Source: Lathyrus oleraceus (taxonomy: Eukaryota > Streptophyta > Magnoliopsida > Fabales > Fabaceae). From it: a DNA stretch of 64,000 bases. Shown here piece by piece: positions 31,777-42,060 of this stretch (position 1 is its first letter; each line of letters opens with the position of its first letter). Location: assembly GCF_024323335.1 (NCBI RefSeq), contig NC_066581.1, positions 433,522,136-433,586,135 on the forward strand, read 5' to 3'. The notes under the pieces were generated by a model. That model was not told the DNA's origin. It ran no database searches and was given only the letters and a program-made list of their open reading frames with translations. Position numbers and translations under genes: made by a program.

Positions 31777-34582
31777 TGTAGCGGTAAATTCATGACCATC
31801 AAGTTATGGATAAACTTAACGTCAATAAAACCAGAGTCGCCACCGCGCTTTTATTGTTTCCAAGGGAAAAGGGAAAAGTACGAACAAAACCCAAAGATAA
31901 GAAGTTTTCAAATCAAACTAATTAAATTCCAGAGATTACAGGTAAGGGGGTTGGTTACATAGAGAGAAGGTGTTAGCATCCAAAGTGTCCTAGGTACTCC
32001 TAGGGAGCCCTTTTTTGTGTGCATATGTATTTTTGTACAAAATGATGTTTCCAATAAATAGAGTGGAGGGATGAGAAAATAATTCATTAATTATATTTTT
32101 GTGTTTGACAAGACCTTCGGACTTGTGCCTACGTACCAACATAAAAATGAGGGATTAAAACCTCGTGGTTTGTGGTATCAATTTCAAAGTGGATGCATTG
32201 CTTTTAACAAAAATTTAAGTTTAACAAAGGCACAAAAGGCCTAAAAAGGTTTGAATTAGTGTTAGTTCTTTTTGGTTTTTGAAATTTTAAGTCAAGTATA
32301 GTTAGGTTCATTTTACAATTTTGATTAAGAAAAATGAGTTTAAAAATGCAATGGCATAAGGCCAAAGTTTCTAATTTGCAATAAGTATAAATTTAGAAAA
32401 TACAAGCAAAGAAGATTTTAAAAGGAGGGTGAGATTTTGAAATTAAAGAAATGGGGAGGAGATGAAGAGACTAATCCTAAGCACAAATTTAAAAGTTAAA
32501 AGTTGAAAAGATCTGACCAATGGGTTGCAATACAATAGACAAGAATGTCATATAGAAACCCAAATTTCCCTTGGACTTTAGAATCAAGCAATATCAACAC
32601 ACAAATAGTAAGGTGTAGAGCAAGGCATCAAATAAACATAGCCACATCCAATCTTAGCAATTCCATGATTTTCTTTATAAACTCTCATGTATCAGGTGAA
32701 CTCAAGAGATAAGCATTAGACACAGGTTCAAAGTAACAGCTTCAATAAAATAATGTTACAGATGAACTCAAATGGGATAACAATACTTGCTTCAGATGAA
32801 GTTTCAAGTTACAAGCACTTGGTTTCATGAAAGAGGGGAGACTTACAATCTCACTTACTAGAATGTTATGCCTTTTGTGTCACAAATTTAGCGTTATGTT
32901 AAACAATCGTAATTAGACTTATGTAGAAGTCACAACTATTTGAGGTTGGGCATTAGAAATTTTAGTGTTAATGCATGTTAGAGATATGGTATTATGAACC
33001 ATACTCCTAAAACATACCACACTTAAAATAAAATGCAAAAGAGGTGGACATAATCTCATCCACACTTGTGTCGATTTTGCAATCAACTAGCCTTAAGATA
33101 TAGAGATATCATAGGTCCATGATATGAATGAGAAGAGAATGGGATCAATATGAAGAGGGATGGGGAATGGAATAAACACAAATTGGTCAAAGGAGGACTT
33201 TTATCAAATTAAAATCATTTGTTCATTTTGGGAGATAAAATGTACATTTCATCAATCCCCTAAATCCAATGATTTTAACTCAACAAAGTCAAATCAACCT
33301 TGACCAAGGCCCAACAACACAAGTCAAACTCAACAAGTCAATATCAAAAGCTCAACACAATTTATTTTCCATTTAAATAATTAATATCAATTAAAATATA
33401 CATTAAATTAAATTATGGTTGGTAAAATTCCTAAAACCTCATCAAAACACCAAAGAAATGGCCATGAGATTTATCATAGGTCAAACAAGGTCAAAGGACC
33501 TCGGAGAAAAAATTTCATAATTTTTGGAAACTTAAAACTATTTTTAAATAATTAAAAATATTCACAAAAACTATTAAATCATGAAAAATATTAATAATGA
33601 TCCAAAAAATAATTTTAATTCAAGAAATGAAAGAGGAATTTATTTAAAATTTTGTGGTGAAACTCATATTTTTTGGATCAATATTAAAATTAATATGAAT
33701 TAATGAAAATAAACCAAATAAAATGAAAATCAGAAAATAAAAAAAATGTGGACCACTTGATCTCCCTCATTAATTGAGGTGGCAGATCAAGTGACTGTTA
33801 GCATGCATTCCATGGTGGACACAAGTCAAAGCGTTGCAAGAATGGTATGCAAAACAAACGCACGAGATTATAACATTTCAAATGGATCATGTGGCTCAGA
33901 TGAGTTCCAGCACACCACCAGAGCCAAAGCTCCGGTGAGCTTCACCGGACTGGTTCACTCACAACCATCACCAAAATTAAAAAGAAGGATATGAATTTAA
34001 GTTAAAAATGCTTAGGAGCTTGAATCTAGCCCCAATTTATATTAACTCCAAGTATATTGAAAGATACAGGGAGTTGAAATTTGAGGTGCACGATCTGAGT
34101 TGCTTCGATTTGACCTCAAAGCAACTCAATCTTGTTACCTACATTAGTAAGACTTCAGACAACCAAAGATCAAAGAGAATTATGGAAAATTGAGTGAGAA
34201 TCAAAGAGATGAAAATTTCTGGAAAATACCTTAAATGCAGGTATGTGTTCAATCGATCTTGCTCTTGCTTGCTCTTGATCTTGCTCAGTATATTTGATGG
34301 AGGGGAATTGAATGATCAAAAGGCACAGGACTCTTGGAGATTTGAATCTCAAAATAATGAGATTCAAACTCAACTTCGAATGGAAATTATCAAGGTTATC
34401 CTTTGAAATGAGAGTCTTTGAAGGTTAGGGTTCAAAGCTAGCGTGCAGGGTCTTTAATTCTGATGGCAATGGGCTCTGTTTATAGCCAAATGGATTGATA
34501 TTTGCACACTTGAAGTGAATATCCAAAAATAGCAATATACATTGCATGGGTGCATGGGCACGTAACAGGCTCATGTAATCAC
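31777..34582 (-). mobile_element. Minus-strand Ogre LTR, truncated by Tekay element A
   Basis: The + strand starts TGTAGCGGTAAATTC (LTR 3' end) after GTTCA (31772-31776), a candidate target duplication. It resembles the solo LTR and the plus LTR fragment: conserved CTCCTAGGGAGCCC (near 32000), the hairpin module with TACGTAGGCA (minus, 32126-32135), and an inverted match to 13850-16300. A TATA-like GGCTATAAACAG (minus) is near 34480. It is cut at 34582. The rest should lie beyond the Tekay array, outside the window. Small open frames (33779-33994, 34008-34193) appear incidental. Confidence 0.75.
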
Positions 34583-36616
34583 TGTAACACCCCGATAAAA
34601 TATGATAATTATTTAATTTAAGTTAATAGTATATTTATTATTTTTATTAAATAATTGAATTATTATTGGAATTATTATTATTGGAATATAAAGTTGGAAT
34701 CAGTAAAGAGTCCCATTTGGTAAAAAGGTTTTACACGTGAAAACTGAGAAAGGGAGAAGAAGAGGCTAGGGCTCAAGAGGAGAATTCACGATTGTTGAAG
34801 GTCAAAGAAGGATTGTCGGATTAACTCAGGTAAGGGGGGTTTATCGTTGTTTAATGGGTATTATGGGTTAACATGTAATGGGTAGTAATAAACCATTGAA
34901 TCGACTCTAATTAGGATGATGCATGCTGAAAATGGTGAACTTATGGATGAATGAGATATGGGTTATAATTGAAGAAAATTCGTAGGAATTAGATGTAATG
35001 AGGTTAGAAATTGTGAAATTGAATGGGTATGATCTGTATCAGATAATATGAACGAATGTTGTGTAAAAATTGGACTGTGGAAGGTTGGGATTGAGAAATC
35101 TCGTAGCAGAGAAAAACCCATCGCAGATCTGAAATTTTGGTTCTGGTCATACGCGTATGACACTAGGCCATACGCGTATGAGATGGCTTGGAGGGGAGGA
35201 GATTGGCGCTGATACGCGCCATACGCGTGTATTACGCGTAGCCTGTGAGTGGTACGCGTATGGGGTGAGGCCATACGCGTATGGATGAAGAAGATGATGA
35301 TTCTAACGTAGTTTTGTCTCTGTTAGTACGCGTATGGGAGAGGTGGTACGCGTAGGATACGCGTATGAGACAGGCAATACGCGTATGGGTTGGCTAGGAA
35401 ACGGGCCATACGCGTATGGGCATGAGGCATACGCGTATGGGCAGAAGTGGGATTTTTCTGAGCTGTTGTTGTGCAGTTTTTGGTCGTTTCAGCTGAGTGA
35501 TGTAAATTAGCTGATGTATGATGTAGTAGGGATCATTTCCCGTTGTTTTGAGCAGTATAGGTATTAGTAGAGTGTGCTAATACTGTGATTTATTATTTGG
35601 CATGATATGAATATGATTCTGTGATAAATATGCTGATGATGTATGATGGTATGCATAATGTTGTGAATGTATCGGTTATGTATGCAATTGCAAATGGACT
35701 GTTTATGACTTAGAGTGTGAGCATATGTCCATTGTGGATTGTTGTTGATGTTGCATGCTAGGTGATTTAGCGTGTATAGTATGGCCTTTATGGTGGTAGC
35801 TAATTCCCATGGTGAGGAATTAGTGAGTGAGTTATTGTGGATTGTTGTTGATGTTTGCATTGCTAGGTGATTTAGCGTGCATAGCATAGCCCTTAGGGTG
35901 GTAGCTAATTCCCATGGTGAGGAATTAGTGAGTGAGTCACTAGGTCTCAAATGAGTGGGACTAGTGAGCTTGGTAGCCGTATTTGGGTTTGATCGGTGAG
36001 GTTGAACTATGTGTTCACGAATAGTCGGTACCGCATGCATGGAGTCTCATTGCATAATGTATGTATGGCGTATAATATGAATGGATGTATTCCAATATTA
36101 TACGTGTGTTTTGTGTGGAGTGAGTATGATTATGATTATGATTTGATGTGGCCGTTGCTGAATGTGTGATATGATTAGGGTGATGAAATGTGTTAATTTA
36201 CTTAGCATTACATGATATTTTATAATGCTTATTATATCGATTGAGGAACTCACCCTTACAACTATGTTTCAGGTAACGAGCAGTGATTGAGTAGAAGCTA
36301 GTGCTTGGAGTCTAGTGTAGTTCCTTAGTGGGTCATGCTCTGGTAGATGTAACATCGGGACGGGATGTTTTACTTTGTTTTCATTTTGGTTGTTGAACAA
36401 CTTTACATGTAATGTGTTACATGGTTTGCATGATTGATTAGATCTCTATCCGCTGCGAATTGTGCAATGTTTTATTTTGATTAATAAATGAGCATGACAA
36501 GTTATTATGGTGAATGGTGTGAAGTGTCAAGTGTGACACCCTTAAATTGCATATCTACTCTGATTTATGTTTTGTTGAATTAATTAATTATTGGGGTATT
36601 TTAGAAGGGTGTTACA
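34583..36616 (+). repeat. First LTR of Tekay element A
   Basis: 2034 bp, starting TGTAACACCC and ending GGGTGTTACA, a perfect 10-bp terminal inverted repeat. It contains a cluster of 12 ACGCGT-centred palindromes (35147-35447) and two tandem roughly 100-bp units, each with a CTAATTCC/GGAATTAG hairpin (35800-35823 and 35905-35928). Confidence 0.92.
35147..35447. repeat. Palindrome array CATACGCGTATG in the LTR
   Basis: Twelve copies of ACGCGT, most within (C)ATACGCGTAT(G), spaced irregularly by about 10-45 bp. An identical cluster lies in the second LTR (58595-58895). The ACGCGT core fits the CGCG-box class bound by CAMTA factors. Binding here is inference. Confidence 0.8.
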
Positions 36617-36620
36617 TTAG

Positions 36621-36632
36621 TGGTATCAGAGC
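36621..36632 (+). other. Primer binding site, tRNA-Met type (element A)
   Basis: TGGTATCAGAGC, four bases after the LTR end. Confidence 0.9.
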
Positions 36633-36740
36633 ATAGTCGGTCGAGTCGAGTCGTAATTATTCTGTTTCCCTGTACGTGATAGGTGTTGTGTAACCCTATC
36701 AGTACTTATTGTTTTAGCTTGTTGGGTTTTCAGAATAGAG

Positions 36741-39700
36741 ATGGCTGGGAGAGGTAGAGATGATGTTGCGATTGCTGAGGCTCTAGGTATGCTAGCTGGA
36801 GTACTTGGAGGAAATCCGAATGTTGTGGGACTGGGAGCTGCTCGTCAACTGAGTGAGTTCCAGAAGAACAATCCTCCAATGTTCAAGGGAGCATACGATC
36901 CAGATGGTGCTCAGAAGTGGTTGAAGGAGATCGAGAGGATCTTCCGAGTGACTGAGTGTGCCGATAACCAGAAGGTCAGGTTCGATACGCATATGCTGTC
37001 AGAGGAAGCAGATGATAGGTGGGTTGCTGCCCGCATTGAGTTGGAAGCTGCTGGGGGTGCTGAGATCACTTGGGCGGTGTTCAGAGAGAGATTCCTGAGG
37101 AAGTACTTTCCGGAGGATGTCAGAGGAAAGAAAGAGATAGAGTTCTTAGAATTGAAGCAGGGCAACCGGTCTGTTACTGAGTATACTGCTAAGTTCACAG
37201 AGTTGTCGAAGTATTACACTCCCTATGATGAGGCAGTAACAGATGGGGCAGAGTTGTTTATGCTGTTAGCGACTTTGGAGGCTAAAGATAAACTGATGAT
37301 TTGCGATCTAGCCGTGGTGTGTGATTTCCCTGATGTGTTTCCTGAAGAAGTGAATGAATCACCGCCAGAGCGTGACGTTGAGTTCTCGATTGATTTGGTA
37401 CCTGGTATTAGGCCGATATCGATGGCTCCGTACCGTATGTTTGCTGTTGAGTTAACTGAATTGAAGAGTCAGTTGGAAGATCTGTTGGATAAGAAATTTA
37501 TTCGTCCGAGTGTGTCACCGTGGGGTGCACCAGTGTTATTGGTTAAGAAGAAAGAAGGTACTATGAGGTTGTGTGTGGACTACAGGCAACTGAATAAAGT
37601 GACGATCAAGAATCAGTATCCTTTGCCGAGGATTGATGATTTGATGGATCAGTTGGTTGGTGCGAGTGTGTTCAGCAAAATAGATTTGAGATCGGGGTAT
37701 CATCAGATACGTGTGAAAACTGAGGATATTCAGAAGACTGCTTTCAGAACAAGATATGGACATTATGAGTATTCTGTAATGCCTTTTGGTGTGACTAATG
37801 CGCCTGGAGTATTTATGGAGTATATGAATAGGATTTTCCATCCGTACCTAGACAAGTTTGTTGTGGTGTTTATTGACGATATTTTGCTGTATTCGAAATC
37901 TGAAGAAGAGCATGCTGAACATTTGAAAGTGGTTTTAGGAGTTCTACGAGAAAAGAAGTTATTTGCTAAACTGTCCAAGTGTGAATTTTGGTTAGGAGAG
38001 GTTAGTTTTCTTGGTCATGTGATTTCAAGAGGTGGTATTGTTGTTGATCCTTCTAAGATAGAAGCGGTATCTAAGTGGGAAGCTCCGAATTCAGTTTCTG
38101 AGATAAGGAGTTTTCTTGGACTTGCAGGTTATTATAGGAAATTCATAGAGGGATTTCCTAAGTTGGCGTTACCGTTGACGATGTTGACTAGAAAGGGGCA
38201 AGCGTTTGTTTGGGACTCAAAATGTGAAGGTTTCCAAGAGTTAAAGAGAAGGTTAACTACTGCTCCTATTCTGATATTACCAAGTCCATCGGAACCATTT
38301 GAGGTTTACTGTGATGCTTCATTGTTGGGTTTGGGTGGTGTTTTGATGCAGAATAAGCAGGTTGTAGCTTATGCTTCGAGACAACTGAAGGTTCATGAGA
38401 GGAGCTATCCGACACACGATTTAGAGTTGGCAGCTGTGGTATTTGTTCTGAAGTTATGGAGGCATTACTTGTACGGGTCAAGATTTAAGGTTTTCAGCGA
38501 CCATAAAAGTTTAAAGTATTTGTTTGATCAGAAAGAGCTGAATATGAGACAGAGGAGATGGTTAGAGTTTCTGAAGGATTATGACTTTGGTTTGAATTAC
38601 CATCCGGGTAAAGCAAACGTAGTGGCTGATGCATTGAGTCGGAAATCATTGCATATGTCTATGTTAATGGTTAAGGAATTAGATTTAATTGAGCAGTTTA
38701 AAGACTTGAGTTTGGTGTGTGAGAGTACTCACAATAGTGTTAAATTGGGAATGTTGAAGTTAACGAGTGGTATTCTGGATGAGATTAGAGAGGGTCAGAA
38801 ATCCGATGTGCTTTTGGTTGATAAGTTGACTCTAGTGAATCAAGGTCAAGGTGGTGAATTCAGAGTTGATGAGAATGGTGTTTTGAAATTTGGTAATCGG
38901 GTGTGTATTCCGGATGTTACCGAACTTAAGAAGAGTATTCTTGAGGAAGGACATCGTAGTGGTCTGAGTATTCATCCTGGGGCTACGAAGATGTATCATG
39001 ATTTGAAAAAGTTATTTTGGTGGCCGGGAATGAAAAGAGAAATTGCGAGTTTTGTTTATTCTTGTTTGACTTGTCAGAAGTCGAAGATTGAGCATCAGAA
39101 GCCGTCTGGGCTAATGCAACCGTTGGCTATTCCAGAGTGGAAGTGGGATAGTATCAGTATGGATTTTGTTTCTGGTTTACCGAGGACAATTAAGAATTTT
39201 GAAGCTATTTGGGTGATTGTTGACAGATTGACAAAATCAGCTCATTTCATTCCGATCAGAATGGATTATCCGTTAGAGAGATTAGTTGAGTTGTATATTG
39301 AGAAAATTGTAAGTTTGCATGGTATTCCGTCGAGTATTGTTTTGGACAGAGATCCTAGATTTACATCGAAGTTCTGGGAAGGTTTGCAGAGGGCTTTGGG
39401 AACTAAGCTGAGATTGAGTTCTGCATATCATCCGCAGACTGATGGTCAGACTGAGAGGACAATTCAGTCACTGGAGGATCTTTTGAGGGCTTGTGTTTTG
39501 GAAAAGGGAGGTGCTTGGAATTGTTATTTACCTTTGATTGAGTTTACCTACAACAATAGTTTTCATTCGAGCATTGGTATGGCACCGTTTGAAGCTTTGT
39601 ATGGTAGAAGATGTCGGACACCTTTATGTTGGTATGAGTCCGGTGAGAGTGTTGTGGTTGGACCGGAGATTGTTCAACAAACTACAGAAAAGATTAAGAT

Positions 39701-40118
39701 GATTCAGGAGAAGATGAGGATTGCTCAGAGTCGTCAGAAGAGTTATCACGACAAGAGGAGGAAGTCACTTGAGTTCCAAGAGGGAGATCATGTGTTTCTT
39801 CGTGTTACTCCGATAAATGGGGTTGGTCGAGCTTTGAAGTCGAGGAAGTTGACACCTCGATTTATTGGTCCTTATCAGATTTTGGAGAGGTAGCCTATCG
39901 TATCGCTTTACCGCCGTCGCTTGCGAATTTGCATGAGGTTTTTCATGTGTCTCAGTTGAGGAGGTACATTCCTGATCTGTCGCATGTAGTCCAAGTAGAT
40001 GATGTACAGGTGAGAGATAACCTGACTGTTGAAACATCACCTATGAGGATCGAGGATCGAGAGTTGAAGCAGTTGCGGGGTAAAGAGATTGCTTTGGTAA
40101 AGGTAGCTTGGGGAGGAC
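36741..40118 (+). pseudogene. gag-pol: Tekay gag-pol, internal deletion and frameshift (continues at 57919)
   Basis: The ATG at 36741 starts [18 protein letters not shown] (chromovirus gag). After YTPYDEA the frame jumps in phase to [10 protein letters not shown]. Compared with element B, 909 bp are missing, taking the C-terminal gag, three CCHC knuckles and the DTGA protease. RT ([11 protein letters not shown]), RNase H ([15 protein letters not shown]) and integrase (H2C2 with CLTC, then the acidic catalytic residues) remain. Near 39889 a 10-bp deletion relative to B causes a stop at 39891-39893. The chromodomain-like end continues out of frame to 40118, where element B is inserted. Not translatable as a full polyprotein. 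Confidence 0.9.
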
Positions 40119-41284
40119 TGTAACACCCTTCTAAAATACCCCAATAATTAATTAATTCAACAAAATATAAATCAGAGTAGATATGCAATTTAAGGGTGTC
40201 ACACTTGACACTTCACACCATTCATCAAAATATCTGGTCATGCTCATTTATTAATCAAAACAAGGCATTGCACAATCCGCAGCGGATAGAAATCTGACAA
40301 CATGCAAACCATGTAACACATTACATGTAAAGTTGTTCAACAACCAAAATGAAAACAAAGTAAAACATCCCGTCCCGATGTTACATCTACCAGAGCATGA
40401 CCCACTAAGGAACTACACTAGACTCCAAGCACTAGCTTCTACTCAATCACTGCTCGTTACCTGAAACATAGTTGTAAGGGTGAGTTCCTCAATCGATATA
40501 ATAAGCATTATAAAATATCATGTAATGCTAAGTAAATTAACACATTTCATCACCCAAATCAGATCACACATTCAGCAACGGCAACATCAACTCAAAATCA
40601 AAATCATACTCAACCCAACACAAACCACACGTATAATATTGGAATACATCCATTCACATTATACACCATACATATATTATGCAATGAGACTCCATGCATG
40701 CAGTACCGACTATTCGTGAACACATAGTTCAACCTCACCGATCAAACCCAGATACGGCTACCAAGCTCACTAGTCCCACTCATTTGAGACCTAGTGACTC
40801 ACTCACTAATTCCTCACCATGGGAATTAGCTACCACCCCAAGGGCTATGCTATGCACGCTAAATCACCTAGCATGCAAACATCAACAACAATCCACAATA
40901 ACTCACTCACTAATTCCTCACCATGGGAATTAGCTACCACCATAAAGGCCATACTATGCACGCTAAATCACCTAGCATGCAACATCAACAACAATCCACA
41001 ATGGACATATGCTCACACTCTAAGTCATAAACAGTCCATCCACAATTGCATACATAACCAACACATTCACAGCATTATGCATACCATCATACATCATCAG
41101 CATATTTATCACAAAATCATATTCATATCATGCCAAATAATAAATCACAGTATTAGCACACTCTACTAATACCCCTACTGCTCAAAACAACGGGAAATGA
41201 TCCCTACTATATCATACACCAATATAGGCCAATCATCCACTATGTACACAATATTTGAATATCAAATTTTCACTTTTCCAACAG

Positions 41285-41465
41285 TGTTAACCGGTTAACG
41301 CCCTGGGTTAACCGGTTAACGCAAAACAGAACACGCTTCCTGGCACATTTTAACAGTGTTAACCGGTTAACGCCCTGGGGTAACCGGTTAACGCAAGACA
41401 GACAGCAATTTCTCATAATTCATAACAGTGTTAATCGGTTAACACCCTGGGTTAACCGGTTAACG
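41285..41465. repeat. Palindrome array GTTAACCGGTTAAC in the LTR of B
   Basis: Three pairs of the perfect 14-bp palindrome, the two members of a pair separated by GCCCTGGG-type spacers, pairs repeating about every 65 bp. A few single-base changes are present (for example AATCGG near 41434). The same array lies at 47720-47902 in the 5' LTR. Confidence 0.85.
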
Positions 41466-41665
41466 CAAGACAGAAAGTTGTTCCTGCGCTAACACGAACA
41501 GAATGCAGAATCCCCCGCATTTTTCGCCGTCGGAGGACTTCCGGACCTCCGATTTCAATTCCGTAAAAAGCTACACGTCCAGAAATTTACGATTCACCCA
41601 CATATAGATTCAATTACAGTTTTAACATAACTTATTCATCACCATTTACAGCATTCCTCATCCCA

Positions 41666-41668
41666 ATT
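41666..41668. other. Empty CACTA target site (paralogous, in the 3' LTR of B)
   Basis: CCCAATTAGGG appears once here. In the other LTR it is split as CCCAATT, then CACTA...TAGTG, then ATTAGGG. This fixes both the element ends and the 3-bp duplication. Confidence 0.97.
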
Positions 41669-42018
41669 AGGGTCAATTCAATGGCTTATTACTACCCATT
41701 ACATGTTAACCCATAATACCCATTAAACGACGATAAACCCCCCTTACCTGAGTTAATCCGGCAAATTCTTTAACTTCAAGCTTTTCCCTTCTTCAACCCT
41801 TGTTCTCTTGCTCTTCCTCTTTGCCCTTTTCTCACTTTCTGTCGCTTCTCTGGTTTTCACGTGAAAAACCCTTTTTACCAAATGGAACCCTTTTATATAT
41901 ATTCCAACTTTATTATTCCAATAATAATAATCCAATAATATTCCAATTATTTAATTAAATTAATAAATATACTATTAACTTAAATTAAATAATTATCATA
42001 TTTTATCGGGGTGTTACA

Positions 42019-42060
42019 ACTCTCCCCCACTAAAAGAGTTTTCGTCCTCGAAAACATACC
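42019..42060 (-). other. Polypurine tract region of element B
   Basis: The minus strand reads AGTGGGGGAGAGT immediately before the 3' LTR, matching element A at 58020-58031. Confidence 0.75.

Larger units (their letters stand above)
40119..42018 (-). repeat. 3' LTR of element B (uninterrupted)
   Basis: 1900 bp with the 10-bp terminal inverted repeat TGTAACACCC/GGGTGTTACA. In place of the ACGCGT cluster it carries six GTTAACCGGTTAAC palindromes (41285-41465). It retains the empty CACTA target CCCAATTAGGG (ATT at 41666-41668). Open frames within it (40480-41169) translate LTR sequence and are not genes. Confidence 0.93.

Noticed and set aside
33779..34406. Small frames near a MADQVTVSM start
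   Set aside because: Within a degraded LTR, no domain, and the corresponding part of the plus LTR fragment (13900-14400) does not keep the frame.
40480..41169. Repeated open frames (79-116 residues, His/Asn/Ile-rich) also seen near 35564-36040, 46917-47606 and 59013-59363
   Set aside because: Located entirely in LTRs, low-complexity composition, no start or domain evidence. They recur only because the LTR recurs.
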